From Sternotherus odoratus (Eukaryota; Chordata; Testudines; Kinosternidae), in contig JAVMKO010000003.1 in the NCBI GenBank assembly GCA_032164245.1, positions 6,148,651-6,212,650 of the forward strand: a stretch of 64,000 nt of DNA. Reading direction: 5' to 3'. Each line of letters opens with the position of its first letter. The stretch's first letter is position 1. The position numbers and the translations under genes were made by a program. Under the pieces are notes generated by a model. That model saw only the letters and a program-made list of their open reading frames with translations. It was not told the DNA's origin and made no database searches. Below are positions 53,913-63,268 of the stretch, one piece after another.

Positions 53913-55729
53913 ATAATATGTTGCATTGTCAAGATGGTTTGAAACTCATTGAAAACACACCAAAATGGAGTTAATGTTCAGCACAAATCAGGCATATGAC
54001 AAGTCACCTTAACTAAAACAAGATCCATCTTATGCCTAAGGGTTCTAAAAATTGTAAAGAATGTGCAGTCGCCTTTTTTAGTGAATACTATTCTGAATTT
54101 CAAATTGCTTTTGACCTCACCCTGGCCCTCCAGATGCTGTCAGACATCCCTAGCACCAGTGAAAGTCTTGTTCATTTATAATTTACAAAATATAACCCCT
54201 AGCTTTTTGACAAGGTCTGGTGCTTAAGAGAAGGAAGTGAATAGTAGCTGGAGTGGAAGTAATGTCTGATGACACCTTCAAGTTCAGCATGAGTTGGTAA
54301 GGCAGGTGTTTTCTTGACCCAGTATATTTGTGCACTACCTAACTGCGAGAGAACGAGAAGTGAAAGAACTCAGAGTCCTATTGTGCTCTGTCTACTTTAG
54401 TTGTGGATTCTCCAACTGGAATTATTGTAGGAAATAGTTTTGTTCCCATTGAGGTCAATCCCAAACTCCACTGACTTGAAGGGAAGAAGAATCAGGCCCA
54501 CTGTGAAGCGAAGTGAGTTATGTCCCTAGAAATCCTTTTCTGCCCCTATTGTTGCATGAAAAATGGATAGCTAGTTCCATATCTGTATGAAAAAATCAGT
54601 TTGTAGATAAAGATTTGTAGCTAATGATATTCATATGTAACATTGCATATTATGAAATGCAATATGCTTAAACATAAAACAAAATGATGACTTCACTCTT
54701 TGTGCCTAATAGCAACCGTACCGTAGTCTAGTTCTTTATCAGCAAAATGAGTTATCTTACATACCATGTGTGCTGAAATTCTCAGAATGGGTTGAGTTAA
54801 GGCTGCCATTCTTTAATTGGTTTGTTTTAATGATCTATTAATGGAAGGGTTTTTCTAGGCATGTAATTGCATCAAAACCTCTAAACTATGAATACAGCCC
54901 AAATTAGCATCTCAAAATGTTGTAATTGAGACACAGAAGAGAGGAAGTAGAAATGTTTGTGCATGTGCTACGGATGAGCCCTCCTTCCAAAAGCTGTAAA
55001 ATGTGTTCAAGTGCCTAGGATTTAAGGAACCTTTCTGAGGAACGCTGAAGCTGATTACCTATAACACTCTGGCATTTCCATTTGCTGTATTCCCACTGGG
55101 ATTACCAAGACCATAGCGCTCTTTCCTCTTCCAATTTGTGGATGGATTGGCTTTCTGTCTCTCTCATTAAAGATTGAGAAGTACTTCATCCGTCTCAAGC
55201 CTACAGAGCTTCCTTGCCATAATCATCTATCAAGGAGTCCTTACCTGCAGGTAGTGAGCCTCATCATTTAGTACTTTATATAGTAACAGATATAAGATAC
55301 TTCGCACTTCTCTGTCTAGAGCTGAGGGGGATGTTTTGATCTTTACTTTATTCACCGAAAAATGCAGTTTCAGCTGACCCGAAATGATTTGAGTATTTGT
55401 GGAATACTTTAGCCCATGTTAAAAAATCATGTTAGTGCTGCAAAAATGGGGAGTTAGAAAAGGAGGTGGTGATTGTATCAACTTGTAACATTTAGACTAG
55501 TGTATTCGCCTGGGACACGGGAGCCCCAGGCTTGAATCCCTGCAGTAAGGTGAGTACACTAATCATCAGGCTATCCGCTATTCTGGGGTTGAGGTCTCTG
55601 CTGTTGAAACTCTTCCACTTTGTATAAATAATTAAATATTCATTAGGGAAGGGCCTTGAACTTGGGTCTTCCCTACCCCCCTTAATCCCTGGCTATAGAG
55701 TTGTTTTCTCTCCCAGTGCCCTAATGGCA
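53913..55729. other. No gene; one possible tRNA-like SINE head
   Basis: At 55495-55555, GTGTATTCGCCTGGGACACG, GGAGCCCCAGGCTTGAATCC resembles the head of old tRNA-derived SINEs of MIR type. The rest has nothing I can name. Confidence 0.4.
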
Positions 55730-55919
55730 GGGGAGGCTAGCTCAGTGGTTTGAGCATTGGCCTGCTAAACCCAGGGTTGTGAGTTCAATCCTTGAGGGGA
55801 CCATTTAGGGATATGGGGCAAAAAATCTGTCAGGGGACAGTACTTGGTCCTGCTAGTGAAGGCAGGGGACTGGACTCAGTGGCCTTTTAAGGTCCTTCCA
55901 GTTCTATGAGATAGGTATA
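55730..55919 (+). mobile_element. tRNA-derived SINE with CR1-like tail (complete)
   Basis: The head has a polymerase III A box, TAGCTCAGTGG at 55738-55748, and B box, GAGTTCAATCC at 55781-55791. The body has ATTTAGGGATATGGGGCAAA. The tail has GGCCTTTTAAGGTCCTTCC and GTTCTATGAGATAGGT, like a CR1 3' end. The head resembles the tRNA-derived SINEs described in cryptodiran turtles; this is the best host clue in the window. It is transcribed by Pol III in principle and depends on a LINE for movement. Confidence 0.88.
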
Positions 55920-56089
55920 TCTCCATATAAATTTAATGATTATGATTCATGCATTTTGTACGAAGTGGAATAGCTTCAACTGGAGAGATGGAAGGAGACC
56001 CACCCAAGATAGACAGTGCTCCCTGCCCGACTTTTAGCCAGTTGGGGCTCACCGGGGAGCAGGGAGCCCAGCATTAAAATATCTGCTCC

Positions 56090-56180
56090 AGAGTGGTGAT
56101 TTGAGCACTTGAAACTGGGTCTCCCCCCACCTCTAAGGTGAGTGCTTTAATCACTGGGCTAAGCTGGATACCACCACCAC
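56090..56180 (-). repeat. Possible tRNA-like SINE head, minus strand
   Basis: ACTTGAAACTGGGTCTCCCC, CTAAGGTGAGTGCTTTAATC, ACTGGGCTAAGCTGG reads in complement as CCAGCTTAGCCCAGTGATTA..GGAGACCCAGTTTCAAGT, an A-box-like to B-box-like order. Confidence 0.45.
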
Positions 56181-56940
56181 CTTCCACCCAGTTTTTCACT
56201 CGGGTCTATCTCTACCACCTTCCACCCTGTGCTGTTAATGTGCTTTATTCATATTAAGGTCCTGTTTCTGACTAGCCGGGGAGCTAGTGCATGGAGGGGG
56301 TTCAGGGAATTTACTTTACTTTTTCCCCTGCACACAAGCCAGTTATACTCTTACCCACTGCAGGCCTACATAGCCATGCAGGGCTAGGAGTGGGAGAAGA
56401 CATGCAAGCCATGCCTTCCTCTGCATTATCCCAGAGAGTGGGCTTGACAAACTGGAGGAATAAGGAAGCAGGTTTTGGCCTTCTGTTAATAACTGTGGAT
56501 TTATCCCAAATTAGCAGAACTTCCGCAAGCATCCATCTTTTTGTGTTGCCAGTAGAAATACTCACAAGGCAAGGGTTGCAGGATCACGCTGAACACAAGG
56601 TCTTTGAGATCATGCAAAACCGAACACAAGGTCTTTGAGATCATGCAAAACCTTCTTTATGTGATTAGCTCCTTAGTGGGGCGCTTGTGCATAAGGATTC
56701 AAAAAGAATAAGATGAGTTCATGGAGTATAATTCCATCAATAACTATTAGCTAAGAGAGTCAGAGATGCAACCCCGTGCTATATATATACACCGGACCCT
56801 TGCACGGATTCGGCTATAACATGATTACAGGCATGGATCCCAAAATACAACATGGTCATTTTATTTCATTTCGTTTTAACAGTAGCACGGTACTTGGCAT
56901 GGATCCCAAATCCCACGTTCTAGCGAGGGTCCAGTGTGTA
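56181..56940. other. No gene seen; one short tandem duplication
   Basis: GAACACAAGGTCTTTGAGAT plus CATGCAAAACC occurs twice in tandem (about 56591 and 56623, 32-33 bp apart). A 115-codon frame at 56291-56638 spans it and shows no domain. Confidence 0.5.
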
Positions 56941-56961
56941 TGTGTGTGTATATATATATAT

Positions 56962-57088
56962 AATTGCAATTAACCCCAAAAAAGTAATCATGTGACTTAA
57001 CTGTGATTTATCAAGAGCCCTTATATATATGGGCTCTCAATAAATCACAGTTAACTCACGTGATTAATTTTTTGAGTTAATAATGATT
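56962..57088. repeat. Head-to-head hAT ends around a TA centre
   Basis: The block 56962-57020 (AATTGCAATTAACC to AGAGCCCTTA) is the complement, with changes, of 57029-57088 (GGGCTCTCAATAAATC to GATTAATC). The centre is TATATATAT. The right half is the true left end of the element below; the left half is an inverted partial copy of it. Confidence 0.75.
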
Positions 57089-58647
57089 AATCACACTGTT
57101 AAGTATTCAAATACCATTTTAAATTTATTACTTATATTTGGATGTTTTTTTACATTTTCAAATATGTTGATTTCTGTTACAACACAGAATACAAAATGTA
57201 CAGCGCTCACTTTACATTATTTTTATTACAAATATTTGCACTGCAAAAATGATAAAAGAAATAGCATTTTTCAGTTCACCTCATACAAGTACTGTAGTGC
57301 AATCTTTTTATTGTGAAAGTGTAACTTACAAAATGGAGATTTTTTTTATTACATAATTGCACTCAAAAACAAAATAATGTAAAACTTTAGAGCCTACAAG
57401 TCTACTCAGTCCTACTTTTGTTCAGCAAATCACTAAGATAAAGAAGTTTGTTTACATTTATGGGAGATACTGCTGCCTACTCCTTATTTACAATGTTACC
57501 TGAAAGTGAGAGCAGGCATTCAGATGGCACTTTTGTATCCAGCATTGCAAGGTATTTACGTGCCACATATGCTAAACCTTCATAAGCTCCTTTATGCTTC
57601 GGCCACCATTCCAGAGGACATGCTTCCATGCTGATGATGCTCATTAAAAAAATAATGAATTAATTAAATTTGTGACTGAACTCTTTGGGGGAGAATTGTA
57701 TGTCTCCTGTCCCATTTTACCCACATTCTGCATATGTTTCATATTATAGCTATCTTAGATGATGACCCAGCACATGTTCATTTTAAGAACACTTTCACAG
57801 CAGATTCGACAAAACGCAAAGAAGGTACCAATGTGAGATTTCTAAAAATAGCTCCACCACTCGACCCAAGGTTTAAGAATCTGAAGTGCCTTCCACAATC
57901 TGAGAGGAGGACACATGCTTTCAGAAGTGTTAAAACAGCAACACTCAAATGCGGAAACTACAGAACCCGAACCACCATCAACCTTCTGCTGGTGGCATCT
58001 GACTCAGATGATGAAAATGAACATACATCAATCTGCTCTGCTTTGGATCGTTATTGAGCAGAACCCGTCATCAGCATGGACACGTGCTCTGGAATAGTGG
58101 CTGAAGCATGAAGGAACGGATGAATCTTTAACACATCTGACACGTAAATACCTTGTGATACCAGCTATAACAGTGCCATCCGAATGCCTGTTCTCACTTT
58201 CAGGTGACATTGTAAACAAGAAGCAAGCAGCATTTATCTCCTGCAAATTGTAACCAAACTTGTTGTTTTGAGCGATTGGCTGAAGTAGGACTGAGTGGAC
58301 TTATAGGCCCTCAAGTTTTACATTGTTTTGTTTTTGAGTGCAGTTATTTTTTTGTACATAATTCTAAATCTGTACGTTAAACTTTCATGATAAAGAGATT
58401 GCACTACAGTACTTGTATTAGGTGAATTGAAAAGTACTATTTCTTTTGTTTTTTACAGTGCCAATATTTGTAAAAAAAATAAATATAAAATGAGGACTGA
58501 ACACTTTAAGGTCTGTATTGTAATTGAAATCAATATATTTGAAAATGTAAAAAACATCCAAAATATTTAAATAAATGATATTCACTTATTGTTTAACATT
58601 GTGATTAATCGTTGTGATTAATTTTTGTAATTGCTTGACAGCCCTTA
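57028..58647. mobile_element. Foldback hAT transposon with inverted arms of about 600 bp
   Basis: The left arm 57028-57640 is the reverse complement, with scattered changes, of 58067-58647. Paired checkpoints are GGATGTTTT/AAAACATCC, AGTACTTGT/ACAAGTACT (inverted AAGTACTGTAGTGCAATC with GATTGCACTACAGTACTT), CACTCAGTCCTAC/GTAGGACTGAGTG and CATGCTGATGA/TCATCAGCATG. The outer word GGGCTCTCAA matches the complement of TTGACAGCCC. Flanks are TA-rich, so the 8-bp duplication cannot be fixed. A fragment of the right end is also at 5938-6316. Confidence 0.85.
57734..58255 (+). pseudogene. hAT transposase C-terminal remnant with hATC dimerisation end
   Basis: The 57734-58057 frame has an acidic-and-basic stretch and PPLDPRFKNLKCLPQSERR, the LDPRFK block that precedes the hATC region in hAT transposases. 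After a shift, 58098-58250 reads HLTRKYLVIPAITVPSECLF then SLSGDIVNKKQAA, the hATC dimerisation domain (P-S-x-E-R-x-F type). The catalytic N-terminal part and the BED zinc finger are missing, so this copy could only move in trans. The hATC segment lies inside the right inverted arm, and an inverted copy of it lies in the left arm. Confidence 0.85.
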
Positions 58648-59110
58648 GATATATATTACAGTATTTCCAAAGGGAACTGTTTTCATGCAGTACCTGTATT
58701 TTATTACTAGCTAAGTGCTTTATACTGTTACTTAATATCGAGTCTGATAGACACATCCCTCTGGCTTATTAAGCTCCTAGAGTGAGGCACATTATGATTA
58801 TGTGCTATTCTTGAAAGGGAAAGTGCTTACTTTTTAATTGAAGTTCTCTGACAGTTGTATTGTCTGTGGATTCAGATTCACCATCCTCCATGTTCTTTAG
58901 AGCTACGATTTGTTAATACTAATAGGCTTCGACCCTATTAGACTAAAAAAAAACAGATGATGAGCATTGAATGGTAGGTCATTATATGGCCTAGGAAGCA
59001 TGTCTGCAGCGGGTCTAATGGATCCGTCTCAAGGGAAAAGACAAATCTAATTTAGCTATGAATGGAGCTTGGACGCCTCACCCTGGGAGCCATATAACAC
59101 ACACATAGAA
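58648..59110. other. No gene or nameable repeat seen
   Basis: Short AT-rich gap between the hAT element and the Penelope-like element. Confidence 0.5.
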
Positions 59111-59220
59111 ATGGAACAGGAGTACTTGTAGCACCTTAGAGACCAACACATTTATTTCAGCATAAGCTTTCGTAGGCTACAGCCCTCTTCATCGGATGCA
59201 TAGAGTGGAACATACAGGAG

Positions 59221-59744
59221 CAGGGCCGGCGACAGGAATTTTGGGGCCCCATACGGTCTGCCGTACGGGGCCCCCCCCGGTCTCCCGTCGCCCGCGGGCC
59301 CCCCCCCGCCAGTCTCCCGCCGCCCGCGGGGCCCCCCCTGCCAGTCTCCCGCTGCCCGCGGCCCCCCCCCCCGGCCGATCTCCCACCTCTCCCGGCCCCC
59401 CCGCCCCCGGCCAGTCTCCTGCCGCCTGTGCTCCCCCCCCTGCCTCCCGCGCCACCCCCCCGCCTGATCTCCCGCTGCCCGAGGGCCCCCCCTCCACCGG
59501 TCTCCTACCTCCCGCGCCCCCCCCCGCCGATCTCCCGCGCCCCCTCCCCCCCCGCCGGCCGGTCTCCTGCCTCCCGCGGCCCCCCCCCCGGCCGATCTCC
59601 CGCCACCCGAGGGCCCCCCCCCCGCCTCGCTCACAGCCCCGGACAACGGTTACAGCTGTACCGGCCCCAGACTTCAGGGGGCCCCCCCTGAAGTCCGGGG
59701 CCCGGTACAGCTGTAACCGTTGTACCACCCTGTCACCGGCCCTG
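59221..59744. mobile_element. Non-autonomous hAT transposon with C-rich core and a 36-bp hairpin (524 bp)
   Basis: Flanked by exact TACAGGAG at 59213-59220 and 59745-59752. Ends CAGGGCCGGCGACAG and (complement of right) CAGGGCCGGTGACAG differ at one base in 15. The core is a repeat of CCCGCC/GATCTCCCGC-type units giving long spurious frames on both strands. Near the right end, 59644-59679 pairs with 59687-59724 (arms with CAACGGTTACAGCTGTACC and its complement). Confidence 0.93.
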
Positions 59745-60116
59745 TACAGGAGGAAGATCTATATATACACACACAGAACATGAAAAGGTGGAAATTGCCA
59801 TACCAATTCTAAGAGGCTATTTAGTTAAGATGAGCTATTATCAGCCGGAGAAAAAAAAAGTTGTAGTGATAATCAAGATGGCCCATATCAGACAATTGAC
59901 AAGAAGGTGTGAGGATACTTAACATGGGGAAATAGATTCTATTTGTGTAATGACCCAGACATTCACAGTCTCTATTTAAGCCTAAATTGATGGCATCCAA
60001 TTTACAAATTAATTCCAGTTCAGCTTCTTATTGGAGTCTGTTTTTGAAGTTTTTCTGTTGTAAAATTGTCACCTTCAAGTCTTTTATTTTGTGACCAGGG
60101 AGATTGAAGTGTTCTC

Positions 60117-60637
60117 CTACTGGTTTTTGAATGTTATGATGTCAGATTTGTGTCCATTTATTCTTTTGCGTAGAGACTGTCCAGTTTGGCCAGTGTATAT
60201 GGCAGAGGGGCATTGCTGGCACATGATGGCATATATCACATTGGTAGATGTGCAGGTGAATGAGCCCCTGATGGTGTGGCTGATGTGATTAGTTCCTATG
60301 ATGGTGTCACTTGAGTAAATATGTGGACAGAGTTGGCATCGGGCTTTGTTGCAAGGATAGGTTCCTGGGTTAGTGTTTTTGTTGTGTGGTTGCTGGTGAG
60401 TATTTGCTTCAAGTTGGGGGTCTGTCTGTAAGCGAGGACTGGTCTGTCTCCCAAGATCTCTGAGCGTGAGGGATTGTCTTTCAGGATAGGTTGTAGATCT
60501 GTGATGATGCACTGGAGAGGTTTTAGTTGGGGGCTGAAGGTGACAGCTAGTGGCGTTCTCTTACTTTCTTTGTTGGGCCTGTCCTGTAGTAGGTGACTTC
60601 TGGGTACTCTTCTGGCTCTGTCGATCTGTTTTTTCAC
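60117..60637 (-). pseudogene. Penelope linker and GIY-YIG endonuclease remnant
   Basis: The upstream frame (60296-60637) gives LAVTFSPQLKPLQCIITDLQ and PVLAYRQTPNLKQILTS, the Penelope linker. The next frame (60117-60512) ends with NVIYAIMCQQCPSAIYTGQT then GQSLRKRINGHKSDI, the GIY-YIG nuclease with its IY..YTG core, Arg and a CxxC pair. The two frames overlap by about 200 bases, marking a frameshift. In working copies this nuclease nicks the target for priming. The catalytic Glu region further on is not visible. Confidence 0.85.
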
Positions 60638-60639
60638 TT

Positions 60640-61100
60640 CAGCAGGTGGGTATTGTAGTTTTAAGAATGCTTGATAGAGATCTTGTAAATGTTTGTCTTT
60701 GTCTGAGGGATTGGAGCAAATGCAATTGTATCGTAGAGCTTGGCTGTAGACAATGGATCATGTGGTCTGTCCTGGATGGAAGCTGGAGGCAGTAGACAAT
60801 GGATCATGTGGTCTGTCCTGGATGGAAGCTGGAGGTATGTAGGTAAATATAGCGGTCAGTAGGTTTCTGGTATAGGGTGGTGTTTATGTGACCATCATTT
60901 ATTAGCACAGTAGTATCTAGGAAATGGACTGCTTGTGTGGATTGGTCCAGGCTGAGGTTGATGGTGGGATGGAAATTGTTGAAATCATGGTGGAATTCCT
61001 AACTGACTACCTTTCCATGAGTCCAGATGATGAAGATGTTATCAATGTGGCGCAAGTAGAGTAGGGGCGCTAGGGGACGAGAGCTAAGGAAGCGTTGTTC
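60640..61100 (-). pseudogene. Penelope reverse transcriptase C-terminal remnant
   Basis: The complement from 61095 reads RFLSSRPLAPLLYLRHIDNI then FIIWTHGKVVS, the palm block where working copies have Y-x-DD; here the second Asp is Asn, so it is dead. HFLDTTVLINDGHINTTLYQ then KPTDRYIYLHTSSFHPGQT follow, diagnostic of this class. Stops and the 46-bp duplication at 60746-60837 break the frame. Confidence 0.82.
60746..60837. repeat. 46-bp tandem duplication inside the Penelope RT
   Basis: The run from GTAGACAATGGATCATGTGG to GATGGAAGCTGGAGG at 60746-60789 is repeated without change at 60792-60835. The spacing of 46 is not a multiple of three, so the event shifted the frame. The identity of the copies suggests it is recent. 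Confidence 0.93.
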
Positions 61101-61104
61101 TCAG

Positions 61105-62170
61105 TCTAAGTATAAACTTACTGTCAGTATTGAGAAAAATACTTGGATGAAAATAATTAACAGAATAAGGCCAATGTTAGAGGAAGTAGTAGGTGAGGAA
61201 CAGTGCAGCTTTAGACTGAAGTTGCATTGATTAGATATTCACACTTTGACAGGTGATGGAAAAAATAGCGGCAATAGGAATTCAAGAAGCTTGTTGTTTT
61301 TTCATTGACCACATGAGTGCATTTGATTAGGTTTGGAGGGAAGCATTATGGAAAGTAGCAAAATCTTACAGAATTCCAGATAAGATCATTACAGTTCTGA
61401 GGGGGAAGGGATAGCTCAGTGGTTTGAGCATTGGCCTGCTAAACCCAGTGTTGTAAATTCAATCCTTGAGGGGGCCAGTTAGGGATTGAGACAGAAATCT
61501 GTGGGTGAGATTGTGCAGAAGGTCAGACTAGATGATCGTAGCGGTCCCTTCTGACCTTAAAGTCTATGATTCTATGATAAAAGCTATGCATGAAGACTTC
61601 AACAGTGCTATAGGGAATGGTGGAAAACTAATCAACTGGTCCAAGTAGAAGTTTGGGGTCAGACAAAGGGCATGGAATCACAATCACTGTGTTAAACTGA
61701 AAATTAAGAACATTAGATGAGGGGGGGGGGGGCATGAGATTGGATGACCCAGAGTTAATTTCCACATCATTAACTCAAAGATGTCATCGTACAATGGCCA
61801 GGGATTTTTGAATTGATGATGATACTCTTTGGAAAATTGGAATAGTCTACTTGGACTTACTGTAAATGCCAAGAAGACAAAGTTGTTGCATCTTGGAAAA
61901 GGGCCAACAGGTAAAGTGTTGAAATGCAGCAGCGGTGAAGTCGCAGAACAAGTAAAATCTTGTGTACCTAGGAATCCTTCTCAGTGCTGACAGTTCTATC
62001 AAGGATGAAGTTAAAAGGAGATATTCATTAATTACAAATGCTGCTCAGAAATTAACAAAATTATGGCTTTATAAAAATATTGTTTGAGACCAAAGTGAAA
62101 ATGTATCACACCAGTGTCCTAAGGATATCACTGTATGGTCTGGAAGCAGCTGCATTCAATAAAACAGGCG
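61105..62170 (+). pseudogene. Non-LTR LINE reverse transcriptase remnant carrying a SINE
   Basis: In pieces: KIINRIRPMLEEVVGEEQCS (about 61145-61205), then a palm A block near 61300 where FIDHMSAFD-like wording with a TAG replaces an expected Asp-x-x-x-Ala-Phe-Asp. WREALWKVAKSYRIPDKIIT follows to 61400. After the SINE it resumes with KAMHEDFNSAIGNGGKLI (61580-61640). VYLGILLSADSSIKDEVKRR and AQKLTKLW lie near 61955-62060. It resembles the minus-strand remnant at 1153-1560. Stops throughout. Confidence 0.75.
61401..61578 (+). mobile_element. tRNA-derived SINE with CR1-like tail, inserted in a LINE remnant
   Basis: A box TAGCTCAGTGG at 61412, B-box-like AAATTCAATCC at about 61456. The tail has GGTCAGACTAGATGATCGTA, GCGGTCCCTTCTGACCTTAA and AGTCTATGATTCTATGAT. 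The LINE frame reads IITV before and KAMHEDF after it, so the join is direct. No clear duplication. Confidence 0.87.
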
Positions 62171-63268
62171 TCAGAATGCTGGTATTCTGATGCTTTACTA
62201 AGTATAAATTCTCAATATAGTATGTTAACTATCTAGTATCGTATTATCAGTTTGACACATGGACTTGTGCATTAAAAATCCAAATAGTAATGCAAGCTAA
62301 TTTATACCCCTCCCTAAAAAAGGACGTATAGAATGTCATGTTGACATGGGCAATGCCGCAGAAGATGCCAACATTCTCAAGGTAATTACAGGTGAGTCGG
62401 CCAATGGTGCTCTCACATGTGCCGTTTCCATTAAGATAGTCTCCATTCCTCTGTTTATAAATATGAATGTTTTATTGATGCAGAGTTAGATCAAATATCT
62501 GCCACCACATGACTTTCCCCCACCCCCAGCTGACATTTCATGCAGGACATATTGCAGTTTTCCTTTTGAATAGCAGTCTTTTCATCTGTTGGATGGCAGA
62601 AACATACCATAGGTGATGTAGGTTAGCAGAATTTATCACATTACAGAGCTCTCTGAACTGCTACAAATGGGGGAAAATAGTACCTTATGCATGTCAGACG
62701 TACAGCAAAATATGTTTTACTTTAATGCCCGTGTGTTGCTAATATAATTTCAACTTCACTGGTAATAGCAACTGATGTAGATGTACCAGAGATACAGACC
62801 CTGTTCCAAGGAATCTACAAAGCAAGAGCACCTTCCTGCTAGCTGCTGAGTGCCTTCAACTCCCACTGAAATCAGTAGGCCAAATCTTGAAGCCGTTGCT
62901 CTGTTTTTACTCAGCACAACTGTCGTAGATGGAGTAGAAAGAGAGTAGAGACTTCAGGGAGCTGCAGGAACTCAGTTTGTTGAAGGAAATGCTCATCAAC
63001 ATGAGGGATCCGTCCTTAAAGAAGGAACTTTCAATGTAAACACGAATATGGCAAATTGTGAGGTCCTTTTTCAGTTTTCACTCAGTCTTTATCAAGACAA
63101 ACTCCCACTGAAGCCAAAGGGCATTCTTCTGAGTTGGGACTTCAGGGTTCAGCACGTTAATAATAGGAAATTCCTGAAATTTTGGTTATCCCAGTGAAAT
63201 TCTACTTTTGTATACAAAATGCAATCTGCTCTCCAGGCCGTCGTAGTTACTTCTTCTATGGTATACTG
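62171..63268. other. No gene or nameable repeat seen
   Basis: AT-rich sequence without notable open frames. Confidence 0.5.

Larger units (their letters stand above)
59111..61105 (-). mobile_element. Penelope-like element, minus strand, with a hAT insert
   Basis: From the right, the complement gives an RT C-terminal part, a linker and a GIY-YIG endonuclease remnant, then a non-coding end of about 850 bp finishing near 59111 (GGAACAGGAGTACTTGTAGC, GTTGGTCTC/GCACC wording). This RT-then-GIY-YIG order defines Penelope-like elements. The noncoding end contains a hAT at 59221-59744. A shorter end copy is at 22540-22790. Confidence 0.85.

Noticed and set aside
55738..55800. Possible functional tRNA gene
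   Set aside because: The A and B boxes belong to a SINE head with a CR1-like tail, repeated at two other places, and no proper acceptor stem pairing is seen.
59152..59783. Several frames of 160-195 codons on both strands
   Set aside because: All are translations of the C-rich repeat core of the hAT at 59221-59744.
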